A stretch of DNA of 64,000 nt from Marinobacter lipolyticus (GTDB taxonomy: Bacteria; Pseudomonadota; Gammaproteobacteria; Pseudomonadales; Oleiphilaceae), in NCBI RefSeq assembly GCF_018424605.1, contig NZ_QTKT01000014.1, positions 27,473 through 91,472 on the forward strand. Reading direction: 5' to 3'. The first letter of the stretch is position 1; each line of letters starts with the position of its first letter. The notes under the pieces were generated by a model that saw only the letters and a list, made by a program, of their open reading frames with translations, searched no databases and was not told the DNA's origin. Both the position numbers and the translations under genes were made by a program. Positions 36,024-47,233 of this stretch are shown here, piece by piece.

Positions 36024-37461
36024 TGGCAATCACTCCTGCCGCCGCCAGGCGTGCGGCAACACCGCCAATATCCCCTGCGCCCTGAGTGATCAGCAGATCA
36101 CCGTCCCGCAGGGTGTTGGCGAGCAAATGTTCAATTTCGCTGTTGTCTTCCACAAACACCGGCTCCACATTGCCACGCTGTCTAATGCTGCGGCACAGGG
36201 CGCGGCCGTCGGCGCCAGGAATGGCGGCCTCGCCGGCTGAGTAAACGTCCATCAACAGCAGGCCGTCGACTTCCGACAGCACCTTCACGAAGTCCTCGTA
36301 AAGATCCCGGGTACGGGAGAAACGGTGCGGTTGATAAAGCATGACAATGCGGCGTCCCGGCCAGGCATCGCGGGCGGCACGGATCACCGCGTCCACTTCG
36401 GTCGGATGGTGCCCGTAATCGTCCACCAGCGTGACGTTGCCGTTGGGCGTCTGGTAATCACCGTACACCTGGAAGCGACGACCGACGCCAGCGAACCCGG
36501 CGAGCCCCCGGCAGATGGCGGCGTCATCCACGCCCTCATCGGTGGCCACCGCGATCGCAGCCAACGCGTTGAGTACGTTATGGCGGCCCGGCATTTTCAG
36601 CTCGACCTGCAGATCCGCGCGGCCACCGGGGCGACGCACCACAAAGTGCGTCCGCAAGCCGTCGGAACTGATCTGCTCGGCACGGTAATCGGCGTCGGGG
36701 TTATCGATACCGTAGGTGATGATGGCCCGGGAAATACGGGGAATGATCTCGCGTACGAACCCGTCATCAACGCACATTACCGCAACGCCGTAAAACGGCA
36801 GGTTGTGGAGGAAGTCGACGAACGTCTGCTTCAGCCGCTCAACGTCACCGCCGTAAGTGTCCATGTGATCGGCTTCGATGTTAGTGACCACCGAAATCAC
36901 CGGTGTCAGGTGAAGGAACGAGGCATCGCTCTCATCCGCCTCTGCCACCAGATAACGGGAACCGCCCAGCTGGGCATTGGTACCGGCACTGTTCAGCTTG
37001 CCGCCAATAACGAAGGTGGGATCAAGCCCCGCCTCACCCAGCACCGACGCAATCAGGCTGGTGGTGGTGGTCTTGCCATGGGTGCCCGCCACCGCAATAC
37101 CGTGACGATAGCGCATGATTTCCGCCAGCATCTCGGCACGGGGCACAATTGGCACCCGACGGCTGCGTGCGGCCGCCACCTCCGGGTTATCTCCGGACAC
37201 GGCGGTGGAGACCACCACTACGTCTGCCTTGGCACTGTTGGCCTCACGGTGCCCGATGTGCACCTCGACACCCATGGCCTTCAGGCGATCGGTGACGGCG
37301 CCCTCGCGAATATCGGAACCGGAGACGTCGTAGCCCTGGTTCTTGAGCACCTCGGCGATGCCGCTCATGCCCGCACCGCCAATACCCACGAAGTGGATGT
37401 TGCGGATGCGGCGCATTTCCGGCACCTGATAGACCAGCGGCGGATTGGTTACATCAGCCAT
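36016..37461 (-). CDS. murC: UDP-N-acetylmuramate--L-alanine ligase
   Basis: MurC adds L-Ala to UDP-MurNAc. The 481-residue enzyme has the N-terminal [14 protein letters not shown]ossmann motif, the P-loop [13 protein letters not shown] and the EADESDASF segment. It overlaps murG by 8 nt and ddlB by 8 nt. Confidence 0.98.
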   Translation of the reverse strand: MADVTNPPLVYQVPEMRRIRNIHFVGIGGAGMSGIAEVLKNQGYDVSGSDIREGAVTDRLKAMGVEVHIGHREANSAKADVVVVSTAVSGDNPEVAAARSRRVPIVPRAEMLAEIMRYRHGIAVAGTHGKTTTTSLIASVLGEAGLDPTFVIGGKLNSAGTNAQLGGSRYLVAEADESDASFLHLTPVISVVTNIEADHMDTYGGDVERLKQTFVDFLHNLPFYGVAVMCVDDGFVREIIPRISRAIITYGIDNPDADYRAEQISSDGLRTHFVVRRPGGRADLQVELKMPGRHNVLNALAAIAVATDEGVDDAAICRGLAGFAGVGRRFQVYGDYQTPNGNVTLVDDYGHHPTEVDAVIRAARDAWPGRRIVMLYQPHRFSRTRDLYEDFVKVLSEVDGLLLMDVYSAGEAAIPGADGRALCRSIRQRGNVEPVFVEDNSEIEHLLANTLRDGDLLITQGAGDIGGVAARLAAAGVIASE

Positions 37462-38539
37462 TAGCGGCCTCCAGACAATAATTCACAACTCTCTCCGTTG
37501 CGTCCGGGCGCGCCAGCGATTTCGCTGCGCGCGCCATATTCATTACCCGGGCCCGGTCGTTCGCCAGGTCCCGCAGTGTCTCGGCCAGCACCTCAGGGTT
37601 CAGCCTGGATTGCGGTATCAGAACCGCTGCCCGGGCATTCACCATTTGCTGGCCATTCTGTGTTTGATGGTCATCTACGGCGTGGGGGAAAGGCACCAGA
37701 ATTGCGCCGACGCCAGCCACACACAACTCCGACACCGTCAGCGCGCCGGACCGGCAGACCACCAGATCGGCCCATTCATAGGCTTCCGCCATATCGCTGA
37801 TGAACGGCTCGACCGACGCTTCCACTCCGTGGGCCTGATAGGCGGAGCGGGCCGCATCCGCGTGTTTCTCACCACACTGATGGCGTACCTGAGGCCGCTC
37901 TGCGTCGCTCATCAGTGCCAGTGCCTCGGGCACCTGCTGATTGAACACCTGGGCACCGAGGCTGCCACCAACAACCAGCACGCGTAGCCGGCCGTCACGA
38001 CCTGCCATCCGCTGCTCCGGCGGTAACAACGCCGCGACGTCCTGGCGAACCGGGTTGCCAGTGCAACGGGTTATCACCTTCTCATCGAAGCTCCCTGGAA
38101 ACGCTTCCAGTACTGTGTCGGCGAACCGCACCAGAATCCGGTTCGTCATCCCGGCGATGGCGTTCTGTTCATGAATCACCAGTGGGATACCGCAGACCCG
38201 GGCGGCAAGCCCCCCGGGCCCGGTGACAAATCCGCCCATGCCGACAACGCAGTCGGGGCGGATTCTGCGCACAACACCAAAGGCTTCGCCCAGTGCTCTG
38301 AGCAGACGGAACGGCGCAGTCAACAATGCCAATCTGCCCTTGCCACGCAGGCCGGACACATGGATCAGCGACAGCGGTATTCCGGTGTCGCCTATCAGGC
38401 GCTCTTCCATACCGCCGGCGGCTCCCAGCCAGAACACTTCGTGACCTTTTTCCTGCAGCAGGCGCGCCGCCGCCAGCGCCGGAAACACATGGCCACCGGT
38501 GCCGCCCGCCATCATCAGGAACCGACGCGATTCAGTCAT
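37454..38539 (-). CDS. murG: UDP-GlcNAc:lipid I GlcNAc transferase
   Basis: MurG makes lipid II from lipid I on the cytoplasmic face of the membrane. The 361-residue GT28 enzyme has [15 protein letters not shown] at the N-terminus, the membrane-facing region around [13 protein letters not shown], and the donor-binding [15 protein letters not shown] at 38539 follows GGAGGTG by 6-7 nt and overlaps the ftsW stop (ATGACTGA). A much longer in-frame extension runs inside ftsW and is rejected. Confidence 0.98.
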   Translation of the reverse strand: MTESRRFLMMAGGTGGHVFPALAAARLLQEKGHEVFWLGAAGGMEERLIGDTGIPLSLIHVSGLRGKGRLALLTAPFRLLRALGEAFGVVRRIRPDCVVGMGGFVTGPGGLAARVCGIPLVIHEQNAIAGMTNRILVRFADTVLEAFPGSFDEKVITRCTGNPVRQDVAALLPPEQRMAGRDGRLRVLVVGGSLGAQVFNQQVPEALALMSDAERPQVRHQCGEKHADAARSAYQAHGVEASVEPFISDMAEAYEWADLVVCRSGALTVSELCVAGVGAILVPFPHAVDDHQTQNGQQMVNARAAVLIPQSRLNPEVLAETLRDLANDRARVMNMARAAKSLARPDATERVVNYCLEAANG

Positions 38540-39737
38540 AAACCGCACCTCCCCGGACACGCTTACGGCCTTTCTTTTCCTGCGCCAGACGTTGCTGATC
38601 CAGCCGCTCCATTTCCACACGCGCCAGAACACCCAGGGAAACACAGGTAATCATCAGGCTGGAACCGCCGTAACTCACCAGGGGCAACGTCAGGCCTTTG
38701 GTGGGCAACAAACCGGTACTGACCGCCATGTTGATGCCCGCCTGCAGACCAATCAGCAATGTGATGCCGTAGGAAAAGCAGGCCGCAAACGGCATGTTCG
38801 CCAGTTCCGCCCGGCGGGCAATCACGAAACCGGTGACCACCAGTACCGTGAACAGACCCAGCACAATCAGCGAACCCAGCAGGCCGAACTCTTCGGCGAT
38901 GATGGCGAAAATGAAATCGGTATGGGCCTCTGGCAGATAAAACAGTTTCTGAATCGAGTTGCCGAGCCCGACACCGCCCCATTCGCCACGACCAAACGCG
39001 ATCAGCGACTGGGTAAGCTGGTAGCCACTGTCAAACTGGTCCTTCCAGGGGTCCAGATAACTGACCACCCGCTTCAGCCGGTAAGGCTGGGTGACGACCA
39101 GAACAATGCCGAGAGTGACCAGGATACCGATCAGGGGCATGAAGCGACTGAGCCGCACGCCGCTGAGGAAAATCATGCCGGCCGCCGCTGTGACCAGCAC
39201 CACCGTGGCGCCGAAGTCGGGCTGAATGACCAGTAGCATCGATGCAACACCCAGCACCGCCAGCGGTTTGAGGAAACCGGCCCAGGTGTGCAGCAGCTCT
39301 TCACGGCGGCGGACCACGTACCCCGCCAGATAGGCAATCAGACACAACTTGGCAACTTCAGAGACCTGAACATTGAACAGGCCGAACGGAATCCAGCGGG
39401 TCGAGCCGTTGACCGTGCGGCCCAGCGGCGTCAGCACCAGGATCAGCACGAGCAGACCAACGCCCAGGAGCAACCAGCCGCTGCGCTCCCACCAGGCCAC
39501 CGGCACGTTGACTGCCACCAACGCCAGAAAACAGCCAATGCCGGCAAAAATAAGCTGCCGGATAACATAGTGGTAGCTGTTGCCGGCGGTTTCAGCGGCC
39601 ATGTCCATGGACGCCGACGAGATCATCACCACGCCCATGACCAGCAGTGCCATGGAGCTGATAATCAGCAGCGGCAGTGGCCGCAGGTCGCTGAACAGCT
39701 GCTGGCGGTTGGGCAGCGACAGGCTGGCGTTGGTCAT
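38532..39737 (-). CDS. ftsW: Septal peptidoglycan polymerase FtsW
   Basis: FtsW is the SEDS glycosyltransferase that works with FtsI at the septum. The 401-residue protein has about ten membrane helices, with LVIQPDFGATVVL, the AEEFGLLGSL segment and LPLVSYGGSSL. It overlaps murD (ATGA) upstream and murG downstream. The N-terminal cytoplasmic stretch of about 20 residues is short, as is usual in this lineage. Confidence 0.97.
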   Translation of the reverse strand: MTNASLSLPNRQQLFSDLRPLPLLIISSMALLVMGVVMISSASMDMAAETAGNSYHYVIRQLIFAGIGCFLALVAVNVPVAWWERSGWLLLGVGLLVLILVLTPLGRTVNGSTRWIPFGLFNVQVSEVAKLCLIAYLAGYVVRRREELLHTWAGFLKPLAVLGVASMLLVIQPDFGATVVLVTAAAGMIFLSGVRLSRFMPLIGILVTLGIVLVVTQPYRLKRVVSYLDPWKDQFDSGYQLTQSLIAFGRGEWGGVGLGNSIQKLFYLPEAHTDFIFAIIAEEFGLLGSLIVLGLFTVLVVTGFVIARRAELANMPFAACFSYGITLLIGLQAGINMAVSTGLLPTKGLTLPLVSYGGSSLMITCVSLGVLARVEMERLDQQRLAQEKKGRKRVRGGAVYD

Positions 39738-41077
39738 AGCTCGCCCTCCACCACGCGACGGAACTGGTCACCGCGGTCGGTGTAATCGCGGAACATGTCA
39801 AAACTGGCGCAGGCTGGTGACAGCAGTACCCGGTCTCCCGCTCGTGCCAATGCGGCAGCCGCGGTAACCGCGCCCGCCATGCTCTGCGCATAGACCACCT
39901 CGACGGAGGTCGCGACGCGCTCGGCAATCAGGCCGGCATCCTGACCGATCAGCACCACCGCCCGGCAATGCAGCGTGACAGGTGCTTCCAGCGGCGAGAA
40001 GTCCGCGCCCTTACCGTCACCGCCGGCAATCAGCACGATCTTTCCATTCTCCGGCGCCAGGCTCTCGATGGCCGCCACGGTGGCACCGACGTTGGTTCCT
40101 TTGGAATCGTTGATGTAATCCACGCCGTTTACCCGGCGCACGAATTCACACCGGTGTGGCAAGCCGCGGAATTCGCGGGCCACCGCCAACATGGTGTCCA
40201 TCGGCAGTCCTGCGGCCTGACCCAGCGCCAGCGCCGCCATCACGTTGCTGAGATTGTGGCGCCCCAGCAGTTTCAGTTCGCTCGCCAGTAGCAGGTTATC
40301 GAAGCCAAAGGTGATCCAGGTGCCCTGATCATCGTCCCGGGTGCTGAAGGTGTCCGGATTGACGCGATGGAAACCGAAACACAGGAAACGCAGACTGTCC
40401 CGCGCCATGGGCGTACTCAGCGCATCATCCAGATTCACGATGGCGTTCTGGCAGCCGCGGAAGATCCGCTGCTTGGCCTGGAAATACGCCATCTTGGACG
40501 GATACCGATCCATGTGGTCGTCGCTGACATTGAGCACCGTGGCCGCCAGGGCATTGAGCTCTTCGGTGGTTTCGAGCTGGAAGCTGGACAACTCGAGCAC
40601 ATACAGGTCAGCCCCCCGACCCAGCAGGTCCAGGGCGGGTGTGCCTATGTTGCCGCCAACTTCCACCCGCCGGCCGGCAGCCGCTGCCATTTCGCCCAGC
40701 AAGGTGGTGACCGTGGTTTTACCGTTGGAACCGGTGATTGCCACAATGGGCGCGTCTGCGGCTTCGGCAAACAGGTCGATGTCGCCGCGGATGGTGGCAC
40801 CCTGCGCCCGCGCCGCCTGGATGGCCGGACTCTCGACGCTGATTCCGGGGCTGACCACCAATTCGTTGAAGGTCTGGAACAACTCGGCGTCGAACGGGCC
40901 GGTGTGCACCGGTACCTGTGGCCAACCGGCCGTCAACGCCTCCAGACCCGGGGGATGTTGCCGGCTGTCGGCAACCGCGACATCCCGTCCCTGATCGCAC
41001 AGATAGCGCACGCAGGAGAGCCCGGTTTTCCCGAGCCCTACGACCAGTGTGCGACGATCTGAAGCGATGACACTCAT
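39734..41077 (-). CDS. murD: UDP-N-acetylmuramoyl-L-alanine--D-glutamate ligase
   Basis: MurD adds D-Glu. The 447-residue protein has VVGLGKTGLSCVRYL, the P-loop GSNGKTTVTTLLGE and YINDSKGTNVGAT. It starts 15 nt after mraY and overlaps ftsW by 4 nt. Confidence 0.98.
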   Translation of the reverse strand: MSVIASDRRTLVVGLGKTGLSCVRYLCDQGRDVAVADSRQHPPGLEALTAGWPQVPVHTGPFDAELFQTFNELVVSPGISVESPAIQAARAQGATIRGDIDLFAEAADAPIVAITGSNGKTTVTTLLGEMAAAAGRRVEVGGNIGTPALDLLGRGADLYVLELSSFQLETTEELNALAATVLNVSDDHMDRYPSKMAYFQAKQRIFRGCQNAIVNLDDALSTPMARDSLRFLCFGFHRVNPDTFSTRDDDQGTWITFGFDNLLLASELKLLGRHNLSNVMAALALGQAAGLPMDTMLAVAREFRGLPHRCEFVRRVNGVDYINDSKGTNVGATVAAIESLAPENGKIVLIAGGDGKGADFSPLEAPVTLHCRAVVLIGQDAGLIAERVATSVEVVYAQSMAGAVTAAAALARAGDRVLLSPACASFDMFRDYTDRGDQFRRVVEGEL

Positions 41078-41092
41078 GGAGACGCCTTTGCC

Positions 41093-42178
41093 CTATCGCA
41101 GTTTCAGACTGGCAATGCCAATCAGAACCAGAACCACAGTTACGACCCAGAACCGCACAATGACGCGCGGTTCAGGCCACCCTTTCAATTCAAAATGATG
41201 GTGCAACGGCGCCATGCGGAAGATTCGCCGACCGGTGAGGCGGTAGGACGCCACCTGCAGAATGACCGAGACGGTTTCCATGACAAACACGCCGCCCATG
41301 ATAAACAGAACAATTTCCTGCCGGACGATGACCGCCACCACACCCAGGGCTGCGCCCAGCGCCAGAGCGCCCACGTCGCCCATGAACACCTGCGCGGGAT
41401 AGGTGTTGAACCACAGAAATCCGAGGCCTGCGCCGACCAGCGCACCGCAGAACACGATCAGCTCACCGGTGCCGGGCAGATGCGGGATCAGCAGATAATC
41501 GGCGAACTGCGCATGGCCTGACAGGTAGGCGAACAGGCCCAGCGCACCGGCCACCATAACGGTCGGCATGATCGCAAGGCCGTCCAGACCGTCGGTGAGA
41601 TTGACCGCGTTGCTGCTGCCGACAATGACGAAATAGGTCAGCAGTATGAAGATCACCGGCCCCAGGGTCAGCGATACGTTCTTGAAGAAAGGAACATACA
41701 GCGAGGTTTCCTGCGGCAGAGTGGAACTGAAGAACAGCACGACTGCGGCGGTTGCGCCGATCAGCGACTGCCAGAAGTATTTCCAGCGTGCGGGCAGACC
41801 ACGGGGGTTGCGCTCCACCACCTTGCGGTAATCGTCCACCCAGCCGATGGCGCCGAACAGCAATGTCACCAGAATGGTCACCCAGACATAGCGATTGCTG
41901 AGATCCGCCCACAGCAGCGTGCTGACACCAATGGCCACCAGAATCAGGGCACCGCCCATGGTCGGCGTGCCGGCCTTGCTCAGGTGTGTCTGCGGACCGT
42001 CATCGCGAACCGCCTGGCCAATCTGGTACTGGCTGAGCTTCCGTATCATCAGCGGGCCAATCAGCAGCGAAATAGCCAGCGCCGTAAGCGTGCCAAGGAT
42101 GCCCCGCAGGGTCAGATACTGAAACACGGTCAGCGCCGTGAAATACTGTGATAGAACCTCTGTCAGCCAGAGCAGCAT
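41093..42178 (-). CDS. mraY: Phospho-N-acetylmuramoyl-pentapeptide transferase
   Basis: MraY makes lipid I by transferring phospho-MurNAc-pentapeptide to undecaprenyl phosphate in the inner membrane. The 361-residue protein has ten predicted helices, the [11 protein letters not shown] segment, the active-site aspartates in GWVDDYRKV and [10 protein letters not shown], and the [13 protein letters not shown] loop. Its start overlaps the murF end by 16 nt. Confidence 0.98.
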   Translation of the reverse strand: MLLWLTEVLSQYFTALTVFQYLTLRGILGTLTALAISLLIGPLMIRKLSQYQIGQAVRDDGPQTHLSKAGTPTMGGALILVAIGVSTLLWADLSNRYVWVTILVTLLFGAIGWVDDYRKVVERNPRGLPARWKYFWQSLIGATAAVVLFFSSTLPQETSLYVPFFKNVSLTLGPVIFILLTYFVIVGSSNAVNLTDGLDGLAIMPTVMVAGALGLFAYLSGHAQFADYLLIPHLPGTGELIVFCGALVGAGLGFLWFNTYPAQVFMGDVGALALGAALGVVAVIVRQEIVLFIMGGVFVMETVSVILQVASYRLTGRRIFRMAPLHHHFELKGWPEPRVIVRFWVVTVVLVLIGIASLKLR

Positions 42179-43554
42179 GAGTTATTCACCTTTTCTTTAA
42201 TTCCCTCCACCACGCGATCCATGGCGGAACTGCGAGAACCCTTGACCAGCACGGTCAACGGACGCTGCTGATCAACCAACAGGCGGTCCACAGCCTCAGT
42301 GTGTGTTTGGCATAGCTCGGTGGTGTCGCCAAAACCGTCGACATAGCCGTCGCCCCCTGGCCCCACAACCATCAGCCGCTCGATGCGCTGCGTCCGGGCG
42401 AAGGCACCCACTTCACGGTGCAGCGCGCGGCTTTCCGGCCCCAGTTCAGCCATCGCCCCGAGTACCGCAATGCGGGTACCGGGCCGGGACGCCAGCACGC
42501 CAATAGCCGCCTTCATGGAAGCCGGATTGGCGTTGTAACTGTCATCAATCACGGTCAGCGACGGCGATACCTCGACCATCTGCAAACGGCCTTTGACCGC
42601 CTCCAGCGCCTGCAGTCCCTGCCGCACAGCCTCATCCGCTACGCCCAGGGCACGCACCGCGGCAATGGCCAGCAGGGCGTTGGTGATATTGTGATCACCG
42701 TGCAGAGCCAGGGAGACGCTACACTGCCAGCCATCGCGATGGTGTGCGATGAAACTTTGTCCATGGATATCGGCGGTCACTTCTGTCGGGTAATAATCCG
42801 CTCGCTGATCGCTCTCGCGGCAGACAACCGCCACCCGGCGCTCACCCGCGCGCTTCTGCCAGATGGCGAGCGCCGGATCGTCACCGTTCAGCACAACCAG
42901 ACCATCTGCGGGTACGCCCTCGATAATCTCACCCTTGGCTTCGACGATGTTCTCGTAACTCCCGAACCCCTCAAGGTGTGCGCTGCCGGCGTTGGTCAGA
43001 ATCGCCACCTCCGGCCGTGTTATCGCCACGGTGTGGGCAATTTCCCCCAGCCCGCTGGCACCGAGCTCGACCGCACCAAAGCGGTGTTGCGGGTCGAGCC
43101 GGAACAGCGTCAGCGGTACGCCGATGTGATTGTTGAGGTTACCCTCGGTTGCCAGCGTCGGGCCGGCCTGCGCCAGTATCGACGCCACCATCTCCCGAAC
43201 CGTGGTTTTGCCACTGCTGCCGGTCACTGCCACCAGGCGGGCAGCACTCTCGTTTCGGTTGCCCGCCGCCAGCTGCGCCAGGGCATTCACGGTGTCCTGC
43301 ACCACGATCTGGGGTAACGCCACGCTGTCATCGACGACATCGACCACGGCGCCGACAGCTCCGGCTTCCCGGGCCGCGTCCACGAACCCGTGGCCATCAA
43401 AATGCTCACCCCGCAGCGCCACATACAGGTCGCCCTGCTGAATCTTGCGGGTGTCGGTGGACACGGACGCATACTGGCGCAGCAACGCGGTGTCGTCATT
43501 GCAATGGCCGCCGGTCAATACCGCGGCTTCGGCCAGGGAGAAGGCCCGCATCAT
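42163..43554 (-). CDS. murF: UDP-MurNAc-tripeptide--D-Ala-D-Ala ligase
   Basis: MurF adds the D-Ala-D-Ala dipeptide made by Ddl. The 463-residue enzyme has the P-loop [25 protein letters not shown] and [12 protein letters not shown]. The start ATG at 43554 overlaps the murE stop; a second ATG follows at 43551. It shares a 16-nt overlap with mraY. Confidence 0.97.
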   Translation of the reverse strand: MMRAFSLAEAAVLTGGHCNDDTALLRQYASVSTDTRKIQQGDLYVALRGEHFDGHGFVDAAREAGAVGAVVDVVDDSVALPQIVVQDTVNALAQLAAGNRNESAARLVAVTGSSGKTTVREMVASILAQAGPTLATEGNLNNHIGVPLTLFRLDPQHRFGAVELGASGLGEIAHTVAITRPEVAILTNAGSAHLEGFGSYENIVEAKGEIIEGVPADGLVVLNGDDPALAIWQKRAGERRVAVVCRESDQRADYYPTEVTADIHGQSFIAHHRDGWQCSVSLALHGDHNITNALLAIAAVRALGVADEAVRQGLQALEAVKGRLQMVEVSPSLTVIDDSYNANPASMKAAIGVLASRPGTRIAVLGAMAELGPESRALHREVGAFARTQRIERLMVVGPGGDGYVDGFGDTTELCQTHTEAVDRLLVDQQRPLTVLVKGSRSSAMDRVVEGIKEKVNNSCCSG

Positions 43555-45035
43555 GCCACACCCCCGTTGAGCTGTAGCACGTGACGCACCTGTTCGGCGT
43601 CGCTGAAGTGAACGCGCTGGCCAGCCACTTCCTGATAATCTTCATGGCCCTTACCCGCGATCAGCACCACATCACCCTCCGCGGCCTGGCGAATGGTTCG
43701 GGCAATGGCTTCCGCGCGATCATGGATCACGGTAACCGCATCCCGGTCCGCAAAGCCGGCAAGAATGTCCCGGGCGATCGCCGCGGGATGTTCACTGCGG
43801 GGATTGTCATCGGTCACGACCACCACGTCGGCGCCGCGCTCCGCCTCACGGGCCATTTCCGGGCGCTTGCCGCTGTCCCGGTCTCCACCGCAACCGAACA
43901 CACACATCAACTTTCCGCTGACATGGGGGCGCAGCGCGGCGAGGGCATTCGACAATGCATCCGGGGTATGGGCGTAATCCACCACCACCCGCACGCCGGC
44001 CGAACCGGTAAAGGATTCCAGTCGCCCCGGAGGTGGCTGCAGGGCACTGACGGCACTCCTGACCCGATCCACCGGAACACCCAGCGAGAGCACCGCGGCC
44101 ATGGCCGCCAGCACGTTGCTGGCGTTGAAGCTACCCATCAGCGGGACGGATAAATCAATGCGCCCCCACTGGCCGTCAACGGAGGCGGAGAAACCGTCCA
44201 GTGTCGGCTCGAATTCGGTCAGCCACAATTCAGTCTGTGCCTCATGGAGGCTGTAACGAACCCGGTCACACTTTCCCGCCAGCTGATCATGGAGTTGCCG
44301 GCCAAACGGGTCATCGTAGTTGATCACCGCAAAGTGCAGCTCTTCGCGCTCGAACAGTTTTGCCTTGGCTGCGCCATAGGCTTCCATTGAGCCGTGGTAG
44401 TCCAGATGATCCCGGGTCAGATTGGTAAACACAGCGCCGGTCATGGTGAGCTGATCCACCCGGCCCTGATCCAGCGCGTGGGACGACACCTCCATTGCCG
44501 CCGCACGGCCGCCCAGCGCCACGATGCGGGACAGCACCCGATTCACCTGCACCACGTCTGGCGTGGTGTGGGTAGCCGTCTGCAGCGCACCGGGCATGCC
44601 ATAGCCGAGCGTACCCAGCACCCCGCACGGTGTACCGGTATGCTGCAGCAATTGCGCAATGTACTGGGTCACCGACGTCTTGCCGTTGGTACCGGTCACA
44701 CCAATCAGGCGCAGACGCTGGGATGGATGCTCGAAAAACCTGTCAGCTATCCGGCCAAGCTTGCCGCGCAGGTTCTCCACGGGCACCACCAGCGCGCCCC
44801 GGTATTCGTGGCATTCGGCGGGCTGCTGCACCTCAAGAATGACCACCGAAGCCCCAGCGGCCACCGCCTGATCCACATAATGCTCCGCCGTCGTTCGCTG
44901 GCCGGCCAAAGCGATAAAGGCGTCGCCGGAGGTCACCTGGCGACTGTCGGTTTGCAGCCCATGGATGGTGACATCAAACACCGAGGGCACTGGCGCAATG
45001 CCCTGCAACAATGTGCTGAGTGATGTGATACACAT
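43551..45035 (-). CDS. murE: UDP-MurNAc-L-Ala-D-Glu--meso-diaminopimelate ligase
   Basis: MurE adds the third peptide residue. The 494-residue protein has the P-loop GTNGKTSVTQYIAQ and the DNPR motif (VVTDDNPRSEHPAA) that marks meso-diaminopimelate specificity, so the peptidoglycan is of the standard Gram-negative type. ATG at 45035 (MCITSLS) follows GGGGGT by 6 nt, 4 nt after the ftsI stop; the frame extends upstream into ftsI, but that extension is rejected. Confidence 0.97.
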   Translation of the reverse strand: MCITSLSTLLQGIAPVPSVFDVTIHGLQTDSRQVTSGDAFIALAGQRTTAEHYVDQAVAAGASVVILEVQQPAECHEYRGALVVPVENLRGKLGRIADRFFEHPSQRLRLIGVTGTNGKTSVTQYIAQLLQHTGTPCGVLGTLGYGMPGALQTATHTTPDVVQVNRVLSRIVALGGRAAAMEVSSHALDQGRVDQLTMTGAVFTNLTRDHLDYHGSMEAYGAAKAKLFEREELHFAVINYDDPFGRQLHDQLAGKCDRVRYSLHEAQTELWLTEFEPTLDGFSASVDGQWGRIDLSVPLMGSFNASNVLAAMAAVLSLGVPVDRVRSAVSALQPPPGRLESFTGSAGVRVVVDYAHTPDALSNALAALRPHVSGKLMCVFGCGGDRDSGKRPEMAREAERGADVVVVTDDNPRSEHPAAIARDILAGFADRDAVTVIHDRAEAIARTIRQAAEGDVVLIAGKGHEDYQEVAGQRVHFSDAEQVRHVLQLNGGVA

Positions 45036-45039
45036 ACGC

Positions 45040-46779
45040 TTACCCCCGCTCCCCGGGTGTTTTCTGGCCTGCTGCTGCATCGCCGACATCCAGTTCCGGC
45101 TTCACATTCAGCAGTCGCAATGCATCGCTCATTACCCGTGCAAACACCGGCGCAGCAACTTCACCGCCGTAATACTCCCCGGACTGGGGCGCATCGACCG
45201 CCACAACGGTGACGATCCGCGGATGATCAATCGGTGCCATGCCCGCAAAAATGGCTTTGTACTGACTGTCCTGGTATCCGCCCTTGCCGACCAGATGCAC
45301 GGTGCCGGTCTTGCCGCCGGCGGAGTAGAAACCCGGCTGCGCGCGCTTGCCGGTGCCATTCTCGACCGCTTCACGCAACATCTCCCGCACCTGAAATGAG
45401 ACCTTCTCGGACAGCACTCGTTCCCCGACCGGGCGCTCATCAACCTTCAGCAGGCTGAGGGGGTAACGGATACCGCCGTTGGCCAGCACCATGTAAGCCT
45501 GCGCCAGCTGCAGGGCGTTCACACTCATGCCGTAGCCGTAGGACAGCGTTGCCTCCTCGACCGGGCGCCACTTCGGCGGCGCCGGCAGAACGCCCACGGC
45601 CTCGCCCGGGAAACCGATACCGGTGGGCTGACCAAGACCCAGCCGCGCATAGAGATCGCGGATGACATCGCCACCGAGCTCGGTGGCAATGCGGCTGACG
45701 CCCACATTGCTGGATTTGGCGATGATATCGGTGAGCCCCATGACGCCGTAGTTGCGGCTGTCACGAATGGTAAAACGGCCGAAGCGCCGGTAACCCGGCG
45801 CCGTGTCAATGGTGCTGTTGTGATTGAACTTTCCCGACTCCAGCGCGGCGGCCATGGTGACCGGTTTCATGGTGGACCCGGGCTCGAACAGATCGGTGAT
45901 CGCCTTGTTTCTAAGCCGGTCGGGGCTCAGCTGACTGCGGTCGTTGGGGTTATAGGAACCCTGATTGACCATCGCCAGCACTTCCCCGCTATCCACATCA
46001 AGCATCACCAGGGTCCCGCCGCGGGCCCCATGGGCACCGACAACCGCCTTCAGCTCGCGGTAGGCCAAGTACTGCAGGCGAAGATCGATACTCAGCGCCA
46101 TATCCCGGCCCGGTCGCGCTTCGCGGATCAACGTCAGGTCCTTGATGACCCGGCCCCGGTTGTCCTTGAGCACACGCTTGCGGCCACTCTTGCCGCTGAG
46201 CCATTGGTTATAGGCCAGCTCCATGCCTTCCTGGCCACTTTCATCAATGTTGGTGAAACCGACCACGTGGGCTGTCACCTCCCCGGCAGGGTAATAGCGG
46301 CGGTATTCCTGTCGGCTGTAGACACCGGGAATGCCCATGTTCAACGCGCTCTCGGCCAGCCCGGGCTGCACCTTGCGGCGCAGGTAGATGAATTCGCGAT
46401 CAGAATAGGTATGCAGGCGCTCGCGCAGCCGCGCCTCGCTGATATCCAGCAGGCGGGCGAGATGCGCCAGGCGGGGCTCACTCGGATCCATCTCCGACGG
46501 ATTGGCCCACAGCGTCTGAACCGGGGTACTGACGGCCAGCGACTCGCCATGACGATCGGTGATCACGCCACGGTGAGCATCAATGGATTCGACACGAATG
46601 GTGCGAACGTCACCCTGCTGGCGCAGGAACTCGTTATCCACCACGTGAAGGTCGACCAGGCGCCAACCGAGCGCACCGACCACGATCAGAAAAACGCCCA
46701 GCACGGTGCCGTAGCGCCAGGCTTCAAGCCCGGCAGCCAGTCGCTGACCCCATGTTGTGTTGTTTCCCTGACCGGACAA
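45040..46779 (-). CDS. ftsI: Peptidoglycan D,D-transpeptidase FtsI (PBP3)
   Basis: FtsI cross-links septal peptidoglycan with FtsW. It has one N-terminal membrane helix (TVLGVFLIVVGALGWRLVDL), a PBP dimerisation domain and a transpeptidase domain with STMK (active serine), SSN and KTGT motifs. No ATG start fits. TTG at 46779, with AGGTGG 5 nt upstream, gives 579 residues, the length I recall for P. aeruginosa PBP3. A GTG at 46788 is the alternative. It begins 32 nt after the ftsL stop. Confidence 0.95.
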   Translation of the reverse strand: MSGQGNNTTWGQRLAAGLEAWRYGTVLGVFLIVVGALGWRLVDLHVVDNEFLRQQGDVRTIRVESIDAHRGVITDRHGESLAVSTPVQTLWANPSEMDPSEPRLAHLARLLDISEARLRERLHTYSDREFIYLRRKVQPGLAESALNMGIPGVYSRQEYRRYYPAGEVTAHVVGFTNIDESGQEGMELAYNQWLSGKSGRKRVLKDNRGRVIKDLTLIREARPGRDMALSIDLRLQYLAYRELKAVVGAHGARGGTLVMLDVDSGEVLAMVNQGSYNPNDRSQLSPDRLRNKAITDLFEPGSTMKPVTMAAALESGKFNHNSTIDTAPGYRRFGRFTIRDSRNYGVMGLTDIIAKSSNVGVSRIATELGGDVIRDLYARLGLGQPTGIGFPGEAVGVLPAPPKWRPVEEATLSYGYGMSVNALQLAQAYMVLANGGIRYPLSLLKVDERPVGERVLSEKVSFQVREMLREAVENGTGKRAQPGFYSAGGKTGTVHLVGKGGYQDSQYKAIFAGMAPIDHPRIVTVVAVDAPQSGEYYGGEVAAPVFARVMSDALRLLNVKPELDVGDAAAGQKTPGERG

Positions 46780-46811
46780 AACTGCCACCTTATGTTTGTT
46801 GTTTTCGCTGT

Positions 46812-47216
46812 TCAGAGACCCGCCACCGGTGTCATCAATGGCACCAGCACAATGTCCTCCTGAGCCGGCACCACCATGCCGAATCGTTGCGCCGCCAGAC
46901 TCTCCACCCGACTGTGGGCGCTCAATGCGCTTTGCTCGAGCAGAAGCTGACTCCATTCACGCTGATACCCGTCCCGCTCGGCGTGAAGCTGAGACAACGT
47001 ATTGAATAGCTGACGGTTCTGGTAGGAACTCACCACCACGCCGATCGACGAGGCAATCAGCAGCGCCACCAACGCCATCGAGATCAACACACGAGTCTGC
47101 TGCAATGCCTCAAAGACCTGCTGCGACACCCGTATGGCACTGGCCAGGCCATCTTTCATCTTCTGCCTGCTCAGCCCAGTACTTCTCACTGCCGGCTCAA
47201 TCGCTACCGCGCCCAT
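46812..47216 (-). CDS. ftsL: Cell division protein FtsL
   Basis: FtsL is a small bitopic divisome protein that forms a coiled coil with FtsB. The 134-residue product has a cytoplasmic N-terminus of about 42 residues, a membrane helix (LISMALVALLIASSIGVVVSS) and a heptad-like periplasmic helix (QLFNTLSQLHAERDGYQREW). It is somewhat longer than usual at the N-terminus; ATG at 47216 has GGGAG 9 nt upstream, and an internal ATG at 47159 is possible. Its position between rsmH and ftsI is diagnostic. Confidence 0.92.
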   Translation of the reverse strand: MGAVAIEPAVRSTGLSRQKMKDGLASAIRVSQQVFEALQQTRVLISMALVALLIASSIGVVVSSYQNRQLFNTLSQLHAERDGYQREWSQLLLEQSALSAHSRVESLAAQRFGMVVPAQEDIVLVPLMTPVAGL

Positions 47217-47233
47217 GGCTACGCGCTCCCCTG

